DNA of 64,000 bases from Nageia nagi (GCA_050084985.1 JBITNC010000001.1:42594001-42658000); one strand, 5' to 3'; counted from the first letter of the stretch, positions 1-11,673 are shown. Notes: generated by a model not told the origin, from the letters alone. A program made the numbers and translations.

Positions 1-505
1 CAATAATTTTAGATATTGGTGAAAACTATTTACTTTAAGGATGAGTTGGGAAAAATAATTAAGCTACTTTAGGACCTAAATATTATTTCCTTCCAAATAC
101 CTCAAAATTTTATGTGATGAGTTGAAAAATTATTAAATTTATTTTATAATCTAATTAAAAGGAAAAAAATAACACCTAAAGGTATTAGATGAATATTCCA
201 TTTCAAATTATTTAAAGCCCACATGAGGTGGTTCAAATTATCATAGTAAAAATTAATAGTAATTTGAGCCACTTCATGTGGGATTCAAATAATTTGAGGT
301 GGAATATTTGTATAATACCCCTAGGCTTTATAATTATTATTTTTTCCTTTTGAACTATAGAGTAGGTTCAATAAATTTTAGAAACATCACATAAAATTCT
401 AAGGTATTTGGGAGGAGGTAATATTTATACCCTAGGGTAGATTAACAATTATTTTTCCATCTCATTCCTAGATCAAACATTTTTCACCAATCCTTAAAAT
501 GATAC
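1..505. repeat. Diverged foldback inverted repeat
   Basis: The reverse complement of about 1-238 aligns with about 262-505. Both arms share blocks such as ACATCACATAAAATT and AAGGTATTTGGGAGG-like runs in the same order, and the centre near 245 pairs CCCACATGAGGTGG with CCACTTCATGTGGG. The left arm begins at or before the window edge, so the full length is unknown. No ORF is present. It could be an old non-autonomous foldback element or two opposed copies of one dispersed repeat. The right arm recurs at 36,770-37,215. Confidence 0.6.
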
Positions 506-705
506 AAGATAAAAACAAACTAGGGTTCTAAAAATTTTCTTTGCAATTTAATTAATTCATCATGCAAAGTAATATTCACATTAAATATGTTAGCATAAAA
601 TTTTAACTGTTAAGATTGACCATCTTGCAAGATCAAAACTTTAGAGTCATCATTAATCAAAGAGTTAATTTTAACAATATGGATCCTTTTCCATAACTCT
701 TATAT
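235..705 (+). repeat. Dispersed repeat R1, copy 1
   Basis: This stretch aligns throughout with 36,770-37,215 in the same orientation. Shared landmarks in order are TTGAGCCA, TTCAAATAATTTGAGGTGGA, ACTATAGAGTAGGTTCAATA, TTTTAACTGTTAAGATTGAC and CATCTTGCAAGATCAAA. Similarity stops near 705 and 37,215, where copy 2 abuts a Gypsy integrase fragment. It may be the terminal non-coding part of a larger element. No coding capacity is seen. Confidence 0.65.
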
Positions 706-2560
706 ATACTTCCATTGTTTGTGATTTTTTAGCTTATCTTAAGGCCTGTAAATCATAGCATACTTAGAAATAACATTAATCTCAAGTATAAAAAAATAAC
801 TAAATCATCATAACTAAGATTTAATACCTAATTGATTATAATAGGTATAACATGGTCATTACATACTACTCCCCTTAAGGATAATACAATCCTCTATGTT
901 TTTTTTGTAATTTATCAAGTTACTTGAAAGGACGTATCTTGTATTAATATAGAAAAATATATTCTTATTCCAAAGCATTGGAATAACATATATCGGATTC
1001 AACATTATCAAGGGATATTAATATGATCCACCATGAGTCTATGTTAATGGTTAGTTGACCTTTAAGTCGGTTAGGTTTATTAACTACCGAAATTGATCAA
1101 CCCTTTTATTTCTAATGTTTGTTAACACAATCTTTTGCAAATTAGGTTAGATGCTTAAATATGATCCCACCATTTCTATCCACTAACCAATCAATTACAA
1201 ATACCAATTTGATCACATAATTAGGTTTTGGTTTTACCTTGGAGCCCATATCATCTAAGGTGGTTCTAATACAAAATAAGATCATACAACCCATATGATT
1301 TTATCATCCAAAAAACTATGGGTAAAGTACATCTCCAAAATAATCATAATTTTCAGTCATTGACATGTGATAAATAAATGATTGTAGTTTATATCCTCAC
1401 CTGATATAGCATAGATTTTTTAGTTACTATCCCTTCTCTTGGGATAAGATAACTAACATGTCCATATCCATTGATCAATATCCATAGTGGTATGAGATCC
1501 CATGCACATATTTTGAAAATTGAAATGTCTTTAGAAAGTAAACTACTTCCTCATCATGGTATTTCAGTTCAATCTCAATTTAGATTGTTATGCAATATTC
1601 ATTAAAATAAATATTTTCCATGAACTATATTCTCAAATAAATGCATAAACATAAATATATTTTTAAATCAATCATGAAATTACTTTTTTATGCATACTTT
1701 CTAATGTAGAATTATTCATTCAAATTCTTTTCATAACAGATCCTCACCCGATATTTAATTACCACATAATAGAAAGGGTTAACATTAAACAATTCTCCTT
1801 TATTTAGGTGAATTTTACCTTATAACCATTTAAAATATTATATTTGAAATTTCATTTAATAACCGTTTCACCCTTATACATGTGAAGGATTAATAACATT
1901 CTACTTATACGTATGCTAAGTCTTTTACTTTGACATAATATAATGACTTGCTTGATGATACCATTTGACCTCAAGCACTATTGAAGACGTAAATGAAATC
2001 ATGTTTGAACCATTTCTATGTGATGATAGATTTTAAGTGGAAATATATATGATTTGTATCGAATTGATGTTGGCTTTGAGACTTTATGACATAGGTAACA
2101 AGTTACTATGAGATGAAAGAGCAATCGAAGACTCAAAGAACTAAAAGTGAAGTGGTGATAGGAATAGAAGTGTAAGAGTGAGAAAATTATTGGTGTGAGT
2201 TGCTGACAAACCCCAATAACTATCGTAAATCATGTAGTTGCATGATAAAATTAGTCATGAATATCAATGAATGTATGTTTATGGATGTTTGTGTGAACTA
2301 ACAATTTACCCTACATAACAAGGTGACCACTGCAGGTAAAATGTGTGATTAACTTCCTGCTATGAATTTTCAAAAGTTAAATTCAATAGGAAGGGCAAGG
2401 AATATTCTTTTAAATTTGAATTTAGGAATATTCTTTTGAATTTGAATTTCTACTTAAGATTGTTAGTAAAATAAAATGAAAATTAAAACAATAATAGTTA
2501 GAAAGGACTAAGGTCACTTTGGGATGTTAAAAGGCATTAATGGTTTATAAAAATAATTGA
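706..2560. other. AT-rich gene-free stretch
   Basis: No ORF of useful length, tRNA-like fold, LTR boundary or tandem array was recognised on either strand. The sequence is low-complexity AT-rich DNA of the kind left by very old decayed transposons. Confidence 0.5.
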
Positions 2561-2750
2561 ATTATGGCCCTACTTATGTTGGTTCCTTGTGTTAGGTATA
2601 AGGCTTTAGTTGGCCTTATTTTTTTAGTTAATAAAAAATATTTCAAATTATTTAATGATACTACAATCATCAACAACTTTATTAATACCTATCACCAAAA
2701 AATATTACAAATTGAGCTGATGTCCATTTGGACATATTTGAATCTCCTGG

Positions 2751-2760
2751 CTATAAATAG
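2751..2760 (+). promoter_or_regulatory. TATA-box-like site
   Basis: CTATAAATAG lies in AT-rich DNA and is followed by a pyrimidine-rich stretch (TCTCTTCTCTTTT near 2,862). This matches the CTATAAATAG core seen in the Copia LTRs further right. It could be the promoter of a decayed LTR, but no matching TG/CA ends or PBS were found nearby. The rest of 2,561-3,899 holds no supportable gene. Confidence 0.25.
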
Positions 2761-3900
2761 AAGGGTGGAACATTAAGAAAAACATCTACATATTTATCAC
2801 TTATTATTTCGTTCTTATTATTCTTAAGCTTGGGTGTAGAGTTACGTGAAGAAAAGAAGTCTCTCTTCTCTTTTCAAGTCAAGGTGCATTATTTTGCATT
2901 TTTGTAAAAAAAAAATACCTAGTTAAAGTAGTCATATTTTGATGTATTCAATGACTTGTATGAAAGTAATGTTTTATAAAATTTCATAGAATTAATTATT
3001 GTTAGAAGCCTTGTACCATTTGAAGAGACATAGTGGCTAGACATATTGCATGTGAAGGTTGGTACCATGTCATTTCTTTAAAAAGTAAAGGAGTGGGATT
3101 TTATTTTATTATTTTTCCTTTATTTAGATCTAGTAGTGGAAAGTTTTGAGTACAAATGTATTTTATGATATTTTGATAGAACTAGTAAAATAATTTCTAT
3201 CACTAAGTAAATAAGCTATCTTTTCTCATTTGGAGCTTATGAAGTATATCCCTCTCTTTCCCTTCATAAAACAAGGTGCCCTTCTAGCTCTTGTATATTA
3301 TTTGAATTGGATAGTTTTTTACTTATTTTGACAAAGGCTAGAATAATTATTATTTCTCTTATAAACTTATGAGTATGAAAATCAAGTTTGGGAGATTTAA
3401 TATCACCATGGCTCACGAATAATTCAAACTCTTTTGATTATCTTTTAAATTTCTTTAGAACGCATGTGATACATCTATTACTCATATTTATCACTTCTTT
3501 ACCTTGACGTCATTTTGTATGTGGAAATGTATTTTGGTCAATCTATTCCTAGAGTTTGTACTTTTTACTCTTTTATATGGTAGAGTTAATCACATACAAA
3601 GGAGTGCTATTTTCCTCCATTCTCATTGTAACCTTGCTAAAAGAGAGATGGGTGCTGGATTTGGCCCTCCGCTTACTACATAACTCACAATCTCAACTCA
3701 AATATAACCCCATTCCTCTTTATATGGATTCCATGTTTATTTCCGCTGATGGTGCTTACCGATTTCTTGAGTCTCCATCGTAGAACAATACTTTGGTAAA
3801 TAATTGTAGAGTTTGACCTGCTAGTGCCCTTTTGGAGATCCATCTTGTGCATATCTAAGACCCTTATAGTGCTTGTAATATACAAGTGCTGAGTAAATTC

Positions 3901-3927
3901 AACATTGTTGGCATTTTGATCGTGTAC
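3901..3927 (+). repeat. Direct repeat flanking satellite, left copy
   Basis: A 27-bp stretch beginning AACATTGTTGGCATT and ending GATCGTGTAC is repeated in the same orientation at 7,349-7,376 with one extra C. The pair brackets the satellite array. It is too long to be an ordinary transposon target duplication. Confidence 0.7.
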
Positions 3928-3979
3928 AGGCGGGATGGATAGGCAGGAACGGATGGACCTGATAAAACCACCCTTATAG

Positions 3980-4838
3980 TGCTTGTGTCCACAGTTTGAT
4001 TCTAGTGCACATTTTGGGTCCATGGTTCGGTTCGTGTCCACGGTTCGGTTCATGTGCACATTTTGTGTCCACGGTTCGATTCATGTGCATGGGTCGGTTC
4101 GTGTGCATGGTTCGGTTGCTGTCCACGGTTCAGTTAGGTGTGCACGGATCGATCCTAAAAACACATATGTCGTAGGCAAACTGTCCCCTTATCCGATTGC
4201 AGATAGGTATTTTAACCTAAAACTATTATAGGTTCCTTTCGGATTGTCGACTCATGGTTTGGTCCATGGGTCGGTTCATGTGGACGGTGCGGTTCGCGTG
4301 CATGGGCTTGTCAACGGGCCGATTTGTGTCCACGATTTGGTTCTTGTGCACGTTTTGCCTCCACGGTTCGATTCGTGTCCACGGTTCAGTTCATGTGCAC
4401 ATTTTGTGTCCACAGTTCGGTTGGTGTGCACGGGTCGATCCTAAAAACACATATGCTATAGGCAAACTGCCCCCTTATCCGATTGCAGAGAGGTATTTTA
4501 ACTTAAAACTATTATAGGTTCCTTCCGGATTGTCGACTCACGGTTTGGTCCACGGGCCAGTTCATGTGGACGGTGTAATTCGCGTGCATGGGCTTGTCAA
4601 CGGGCTGGTTTGTGTCCACAATTTGGTTCTTGTGCATGTTTTGGGTCCACGGTTTGGTTCATGTGCACATTTTGTATCCATGGTTCGATTCATGTGCATG
4701 GGTCGATTCGTTTGCACGGTTCAGTTCATGTCCATGGTTCGATTGGTGTGCACGGGTCGATCCTAAAAACACATACACCTAGGCAAATTGCCCCCTTATC
4801 CGATTATAGATAGGTATTTCAACCTAAAACTAATATAG
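3980..4838 (+). repeat. Complex satellite, forward block (3 units)
   Basis: The basic module is about 18 bp (consensus close to CACGGTTCGGTTCATGTG). Modules are grouped into higher-order units that each end in the same non-modular segment: GATCCTAAAAACACAT, then a CCCCCTTATCCGATTG box, then AACCTAAAACTATTATAGG, then GGATTGTCGACTCA. The anchor GATCCTAAAA occurs at 4,151, 4,437 and 4,759, giving spacings of 286 and 322 bp. The differences come from gain or loss of modules. Frequent CG to TG or CA changes suggest deamination of methylated CpG. Confidence 0.9.
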
Positions 4839-4877
4839 AGTCAACAATCCGGAAGGAACCTATAATAGTTTTAGGTT
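4821..4877. repeat. Hairpin at satellite orientation switch
   Basis: AACCTAAAACTAATATAG (4,821-4,838) pairs with CTATAATAGTTTTAGGTT (4,860-4,877) over 18 bp with one mismatch, leaving a 21-nt loop. The forward block ends and the inverted block starts here, so the two orientations meet at a cruciform-capable joint. Confidence 0.8.
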
Positions 4878-7335
4878 AAAATACCTATCTGCAATCGGAT
4901 AAGGGGGCAGTTTGCCTACGGTGTATGTGTTTTTAGGATCGACCTGTGCACACCAACCGAACCGTGGACACCAACCAAACCGTGAACACAAACCGACCCA
5001 TGCACATGAATCGAACCATGGACACAAAATGTGCACATGAACCGAAAGTGGACACGAATCGAACCATGGACCCAAAACGTGCACTAGAACCAAACCATGG
5101 ACACAAACCGACCCGTTGACAAGCCCATGCACACGAACTGCACCGTCCACATGAATCGGCCTTGGACCAAACCGTGAGTCAATAATCTGCAAGGAACCTA
5201 TATTAGTTTTAGGTTAAAATACCTGTCTGTAATCGGATAAGGGGGCAGTTTAGCTACGACGTATGTGTTTTTAGGACGACCCGTGCACACCAACCGAACT
5301 GTGGACATGAATCGAACCGTGCACACGAACCGACCCGTGCACATGATCGAATCATGGACACAAAATGTGCACATGAACCGAACCATGGACACGAACCGAA
5401 CCGTGGACCCAAAACGTGCACAAGAACCAAACCATGGACAAAAATTGGCGTTGACAAGCCCATGCACGTGAACCGCACTGTCCACATGAACCGGCCCGTG
5501 GACCAAACCGTGAGTCGACAATCGCAAGGAACCTATATTAGTTTTAGGTTAAAATACCTATCTGCAATCAGATAAGGGGGCAGTTTGCCTACGGCATATG
5601 TGTTTTTAGGATCGATCCGTGCACACCAACGAACCATGGACATGAACCGAACCGTGCACACGAACCGACCCGTGTACATGAATCAACCGTGGACACAAAA
5701 TGTACACATGAACCGAATCGTGGACACAAATCAGCCCATTTACAAGCCCATGCATGGAACCGCACCGTCCACATGAACCGACCCGTGGACCAAACCGTGA
5801 GTCGACAATCCGGAAGGAACCTATAATAGTTTTAGGTTAAAATACCTATCTGCAATTGGATAAGGGGGCAGTTTGCCTACAACGTATGTGTTTTAGGATC
5901 GACCCGTGCACACTAACGAACCGTGGACACCGACCGAATTGTGCACACGAATCGACCCTTGCACATGAATCGAACCATGGACACAAAATGTGCACATGAA
6001 CCAACCGTGGACACGAACCGAACCATGGACCCAAAACATGCACTAGAACCAAACGGTGGAGACAAACCGGCCCGTTGACAAGCCCATGCACACGAACCGC
6101 ACCGTCCACATGAACCGACCCATGGACCAAATTGTGAGTCGACAATCTGCAAGGAACCTATATTAGTTTTAGGTTAAAATACCTATCTGCAATTGGATAA
6201 GGTGGCAGTTTGCCTACAACGTATGTGTTTTTAGGATGACCCGTGCACACCAACCGAACCATGGAAATGAACCGAACCATGCACACGAACTGACCCGTGC
6301 ACATGAACCGAACCGTGGAGGCAAAACGTGCACAAGAACCGAACCGTGGAGGAAAACGTGCAAAGAACCGAACCATGGAGGAAAAATGTGCATAAGAATT
6401 GAACCGGGACACAAACCGGCCCGTTGATAAGCCCATGCACACGAATCGACCGTCCACATGAACCGGACCCATGGACCAAACCGTGAGTCGACAATCCGCA
6501 AGGAACCTATATTAGTTATAGGTTAAAATACCTGTTGCAATCGAATAAGGGGGTAGTTTGCCTATGGTGTATGTGTTTTTAGGATCGACTCGTGCACACC
6601 AACCGAACCGTGGACATGAACCAAACCGTGCACATGAATCAAATCGTGGATACAAAATGTGCACATGAACCGAACCGTGGACACGAACCGAACCGTAGAC
6701 CCAAAACATGCACAAGAACCAAATCGTGGACACAAACTGACCCGTTGACAAGCCCATGCACTTGAACCGCACCGTCCACATGAACCGGCCCATGGACCAA
6801 ACTGTGAGTCGACAATCCGGAAGGAACCTATAATAGTTTTAGGTTAAAATACCTCTCTGCAATCGGATAAGGGGGCAGTTTGTCTACAACGTATGTATTT
6901 TTAGGATCAACCCGTGGACACCAACCGAACCATGGACACCAACCGAACCGTGGACACAAAATGTGCACATGAACTAAACCATGGACACGAATCGAACCGT
7001 GGAGGCAAAATGTGCACAAGAACCAAACCGTGGACACAAACTGATCCGTTGACAAGCCCATGCACGTGAACTGCACCGTCCACATGAACTGGCCCGTGGA
7101 CCAAATCGTGAGTCGACAATCCGGAAGGAACCTATAATAGTTTTAGGTTAAAATACCTATCTGCAATCGGATAAGAAGGCAGTTTGCCTACGACGTATGT
7201 GTTTTTAGGATCGACCCATGCACACGAACCGACCCGTGCACATGAATCGAACCGTGGACACAAAATGTGCACATGAACCGAATCGTGGACACGAACCGAA
7301 CCATGGACCCAAAACGTGCACTAGAACCAAACCTC
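4839..7335 (-). repeat. Complex satellite, inverted block (8 units)
   Basis: This is the same satellite in reverse orientation. The anchor TTAGGA occurs at 4,933, 5,271, 5,606, 5,893, 6,231, 6,579, 6,901 and 7,205, so spacings are 338, 335, 287, 338, 348, 322 and 304 bp. The last unit is cut off near 7,335. Because the module is 18 bp, it stays open in several frames, giving ORFs of 60-110 codons rich in VHGSVR-like or CARFGSC-like hexapeptides. Most units end one frame with the same tail (PPYPIADRYFNLKLL or close). I treat these ORFs as by-products of the repeat. Confidence 0.9.
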
Positions 7336-7348
7336 CAATGCACTATCC

Positions 7349-7376
7349 AACATTGTTGGCATTCTTGATCGTGTAC
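7349..7376 (+). repeat. Direct repeat flanking satellite, right copy
   Basis: This matches 3,901-3,927 apart from one inserted C (GGCATTCTTGATCG against GGCATTTTGATCG). It lies just beyond the truncated last satellite unit. Confidence 0.7.
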
Positions 7377-8004
7377 TGTCCAACGTGGTTGTCACCCTAC
7401 GTGCTCCATATGTCTGTCCTCACCCTGCACACTCCGTCTGAGTCCCTCGCATACCATTGCAGTCCCTTGCATGCCGTTCGAGATGAATCCTTCTCAGTCT
7501 TTGAAATCGCCCTCCAAATTCTCTGATCGCCTTGATCGCGTGCACCTCCCAAAATGTACCTACATTAAACTCTATCAACGCGGCCCCCACCCAATCTCTT
7601 GAGAAATGCACCTGCAGACCATTGTTAGCAAACCATTCCTATCCAGCCTAATGCAATCTCCAACACCATTTCCCAACCTTTCTGACCGTGCGTGCCTCCC
7701 AAAATGTACCTGTGTTAAACGTATCCAAATTTGTTGCACCTTCAACATGGACATCCATCTTGTCAACCTCAAATGGCCCCCACCAACACATTGCCCTAGA
7801 TACAATCAACATACAATCAACAGTTTGCTTACATAGTTAGCATTAAAACTTAGTTTTGGGTACTTTTCAAATTTTGAAGACCTTTTTGGCCATAACTTGG
7901 TGTTATGAGTTCCTTTTTTAGTGAGATTTTTTTTGTTAAACTTAGAATTCAGAGTTTTTTTTAGTTATGTCATTGGATGGATACTATTTTTGGAGAGCAA
8001 TTAA
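7377..8004. other. Gene-free stretch with a short 150-bp-spaced repeat
   Basis: CCTCCCAAAATGTACCT occurs at 7,545 and again at 7,695, each followed by a TTAAAC motif, pointing to an old partial duplication. The first 430 bp are pyrimidine-rich and less AT-rich than the surroundings. Short ORFs exist on both strands but show no recognisable domain. After 7,830 the sequence becomes AT-rich. Confidence 0.4.
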
Positions 8005-8280
8005 AAGATATATATTGGCAAATATGGTTTAACATTTGATTCAGGTTTTGGTGAGTTTGGCATAATTGAGGGATTTTGCACCTTAGAGTATTGTGTTACC
8101 CTTGAAGTTGAAAAAATAAAATTAGACTTGGAAATAGGTTATTTGGTCAATGTTGAAGACAATGAAGATAAAGATGTTGTTGTTGAGCTATCCGATGCTA
8201 CCTCTACTTCTGCCTTGCCAACTCCTAGAAGCATGCCTCCTAGAAAGAATCCTCCTCGTAAGAGGAGACGTGTGATGTAA
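8005..8280 (+). pseudogene. Orphan coding fragment, acidic middle and basic C-terminal tail
   Basis: A 91-codon open frame runs from just after a stop at 8,002-8,004 to a TAA at 8,278. No ATG lies near its start; an upstream ATG at 7,967 (MSLDGYYFW) is in another frame, which fits one frameshift near 8,015. The reading contains EGFCTLEYCVTLEVEK, an acidic run (VEDNEDKD), a Ser/Thr/Pro linker and ends PPRKNPPRKRRRVM, which resembles a nuclear-localisation signal. I do not recognise the family. It may be the 3' end of a captured or decayed gene, or an ORF belonging to element A's missing 5' part. Composition and the clean ending make chance less likely, but it is not proven to be coding. Confidence 0.35.
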
Positions 8281-8452
8281 TGAATCTCTTTTGAGATCTT
8301 CTATATTTTTTTGTAATTTTTGGTGTGGTGTGAACAAAAAGAATCTTCATTTAGTGTGGACATTGTTATTTTCGACAGTGTGTGAATTATTTTTGGCATT
8401 GTAAAAGTTTGAGAAAGGCAATTAAATAAAGCTTGAAGTGTCTATTTCAAAA

Positions 8453-9417
8453 ATGGATTCCCTTGTGAGTATTGTTGGTGTTGTTTTAACCTGAAAAAAA
8501 CTTGGTCGGAATGGTCTAGGAAAATAAAGTATACTTTAATTTTCAACGATTTTTGGGTTGGCATTTGTGATGGTGATAACCAAACTACCAAACCAAATGA
8601 TGCCAAGGAACTTGCGATTTGGAACATGAAAAATAATAAGGCATATGCTTTGATATCTTCTTCGGTTAGTGAGGAGGTTAACCGCCACATTAGCTCTATT
8701 GATGATGCTTGGAATGCACTAAAAAAACTCAAAGATTTGTTTGACTCCCATTCCGAATTAGAATTGATCCAACTTCAGTTGAAACTCTTTAACCTAGAGT
8801 TAAAGAATGATAATCCCATGGTATTAATTTCAAAAATTAGAGCAATAATGCATGCATTGACTCTACTAGTGTGAAGATTGATATTGCTCTCGCAGCTTTG
8901 ATTAAGGCATTATATCCCACCTATTCAATCTATCTTGAATCTTTGCAAGCTAGTGGTAACCTAAAGTCTCTCACATTTGACACTTTGGTGGATAATATTG
9001 TAGAATGTGAGAAGGCTTTTGGCGAGAAATGTAGTGATTATACTTCAGACACATTGTGCATTGCTCAAAAGGGAAAGAATGTTGTTCATGATTCTTCTCA
9101 AGGTGAAAGCAGCAACCATGGTCATGGTAGAAGGAATTATAGAGGTAGGGGGTAGATCTAATCAAGGTAATCGTGATGGGAGGAACAATCTCCATTGCAA
9201 AAGATGCAATAGACGAGGCCATGAAGCTAATACCTATCGCACTCCATGGGACAAGATCAATAAAAGGAAAGAAAAACAGGAGCAAGACAAGAGTAAGAAC
9301 TCTGATTTCGCTCATTATGTTACTGTATATTGTAACAATACCATTGAAAATTTGTGTAATATTTCATTTGCATCTTGGGAGGATGCATGGTTGCTTGATA
9401 CTGTGCTATATGTCACA
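8453..9417 (+). pseudogene. gag: Element A gag (capsid/nucleocapsid), frameshifted
   Basis: Gag would form the virus-like particle and package element RNA. Translation from the ATG at 8,453 starts MDSLVSIVGVV and, after a shift near 8,490, continues as a typical Copia gag (WSEWSRKIKYTLIFNDFW, then the UBN2-type segment AWNALKKLKDLFDSHSE). Another shift lies near 8,870. The zinc knuckle at 9,193-9,237 reads CKRCNRRGHEANTY: the first two Cys and the His are present, but the last Cys is Tyr, so the CCHC finger is broken. Confidence 0.8.
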
Positions 9418-10500
9418 TGACCTTTCGAATAGAACTCTTTGAAGAGATGAATACCAACATTGATGGTGCAGTATATTTTGCTGATAAATTCTATATCAAA
9501 CCTTTGAATATTGGTACTATGATACTTAAATTGCTAGGCCTTCCAGATATGGTTCTTCAACATGTGCTCCATCTTCCTCAATTGCAAAGAAACCTGCTAT
9601 CTCTTGTGCTTATTCGACAATAAGGACACTCTATTCATATGTTTGATGGTATCGTGGAGATAAGGAGGTCTTCCAACAATAAAGTGGTAATGACTGGCGA
9701 GGAGGATGAGAAGCTATTGAAGATGCATGGAAGTTTTGCAAAATCACAAAATTATGCCTATCTCACCCATCAAGAAAAAGGCACTCTCTCATCTAGTCTT
9801 TTGTGGCATGCAAGATTTGGCCATCTCAATTTTGATGATCTTTGTTTGTTGAAAAAGAGAGGTTTTTTGGGATTGCTTACTATTCCTAGGAACATAGAAC
9901 CTTGTGAAGCATGTGTCCTAGGAAAGCACAATAAAAAACCTTTTCATGATTCAAATTTTAGAGTATGCAGAAAACTAGAACTCATACACTCTAATTTGTG
10001 TGGTCCATTGCCTGTCCCTTCTCTGCTGGAAACAAATATATCATGACCCTTCATAGATGGTTACTCTAGGATGTGTTGGGTGTATTTGTTAAAGGACAAA
10101 TCTGAATGTTTTGCAAAGTTTAAAGAATTTCATGTGATGATTGAGAAAGAAGCAAATGCTCATATTGGAACACTTCGTTCTGATAATGAGTATGAATACA
10201 TTTCAGTTGAATTCAAGAACTATCTTAGTCAGTATGGAATCAAGCATCAAACAAGTGTTCCCTACAATCTGCAATAGAATGGTGTAGCTAAAAGAATGAA
10301 TAGAACTTTGTTGAATATGACACGGGCAATGTTGTTTTTCAAGAATGTGAAGATGATGTTTTGAGGTGATGCAATTGCTTGTGCAGTGTATGTTAGAAAT
10401 AGATGTCCATCTCATGCTCTTGATGATAAGACTCCATATGAAATGTGGTTTTGGCCGTGTTCCTTCAGTTTGACATCTTAAGGTTTTTGGTTCCACCTGC
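9388..10500 (+). pseudogene. pol: Element A protease and integrase, inactivated
   Basis: The protease start is recognisable as WLLDT but the catalytic D-T-G reads D-T-V. A gag-pre-integrase zinc region follows (HARFGHLNFDDL then CEACVLGKH, about 9,801-9,930). The integrase core shows the first Asp in FIDGYSR (about 10,050) and the second in RSDNEYE (about 10,170). The expected Glu in NGVAERMNR is Lys (about 10,280). In-frame stops occur after PYNLQ and before GDAIACAVYV. Both protein functions must be lost. Confidence 0.8.
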
Positions 10501-10803
10501 TATGCCCTAGTCCCTAAGGAACAATGAAACAAACTTGGTGCCAGGAGTTGAAAAATGTATTTTCTTGGGGTATTCAAATACTAACAAAGGTTATAAGCTT
10601 TATGATGAGGAAAACAAAAAGTTTCTCTTTGCAAGGGATGTCATTTTTTTGGAATGTTCCAAGAGTGACCCGACTATTGAGCGATAGCTTGATCACCTTG
10701 ATAGGTTTACCTGTGGAAAGCATTTCTCTAAACATGATTACGAGGTTCCAAATGTTGAGGGGGGATCCCTATTTTGGATCAATAATTAGGATCTACATCA
10801 CTT

Positions 10804-11673
10804 GTGCCTGTTTTAAAAGTGCCTTATCCAACAGTTGCACCTATTTCAGCAATACAAGCACCTCCTCCACCACAAGAAGATCCTTCCTCTTCATCAGTTC
10901 AAGAAGCTCCTTTGGATGATGTGATTGAAGGGTTCAATAGGTTGAATCTTGATCAAGATGAAGAACCTCCTCAACTTGTTAAGCAACAAGAAACATTCCA
11001 GAAGATTCCTAAGTGGCTTTTTAAAACAGTTGAGAGTGTTCATTCTGATGAAGTTGAAAAGACAAGAACTAGGAGTTCCTATAGAACCAAAATTGAAGAT
11101 GGAGCGGTAGAGGATTCAGAGTCAGGTGATGATATGGAGGATATGGAATGTTTGTTTGATTATAAATTATGTTTCTCTACTGATTGTGAGTTGACTTCCT
11201 TTAAAGAAGCTTTTTCTCATGATGTTTGGAGGGATGCTATGAAGGAGTATGATGCTCTCATCAAGAATGGAACATGGAAGTTGGTGGATCCTTCATATGG
11301 AACCAAACCTATTGGATGCAAGTGAGTCTACAAGAACAAATACAGATCAGATAGCTCACTTGAGAAACACAAAGTGAAGCTTGTAGCAAAGGGTTTTTCA
11401 TAGAAAGAAGGTATTGATTATGATGAAACCTTTGCTCACACAACAAAATGGGCTACTATTCGTTCTTTGTTGGCAATGTTAGCTCAAGCATGGATGGAAA
11501 GTTCATCAGATGGATGTGAAGACTGCTTTCTTGAATGGTGATTTGAAAGAAAATATGTACATGAGACAACCATAAGGATTTGTAGTGAAGGGTTAGGAAT
11601 AAAAAGTTTTAAGCTTATCAAGTCCTTGTATGGCCTAAAAGAAGCTCCTCACGCTTGGTATGAAAAGCTTATT
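10804..11673 (+). pseudogene. pol: Element A reverse transcriptase, N-terminal half
   Basis: An acidic spacer with a proline/serine stretch (10,850-10,960) leads into the Copia RT start: SFKEAFSHDVWRDAMKEYDA, NGTWKLVDP and a stop in place of Trp in the K-W-V-Y-K motif at 11,323. The next segments (KLVAKGFS, EGIDYDETFA) continue with stops. The catalytic YVDD would follow, but the frame is cut at 11,673 by element B. The matching C-terminal half starts at 27,772. Confidence 0.8.
11669..11673. other. Target-site duplication of B, left (TTATT)
   Basis: TTATT precedes the TG at 11,674 and is repeated at 27,767-27,771 after the CA ending at 27,766. Five bp is the normal Copia target-duplication length. 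Confidence 0.75.

Noticed and set aside
3983-7526. Many overlapping 60-110-codon ORFs on both strands of the satellite as genes
   Set aside because: They follow from an 18-bp repeat that keeps several frames open at once. No start context, domain or codon bias supports them.
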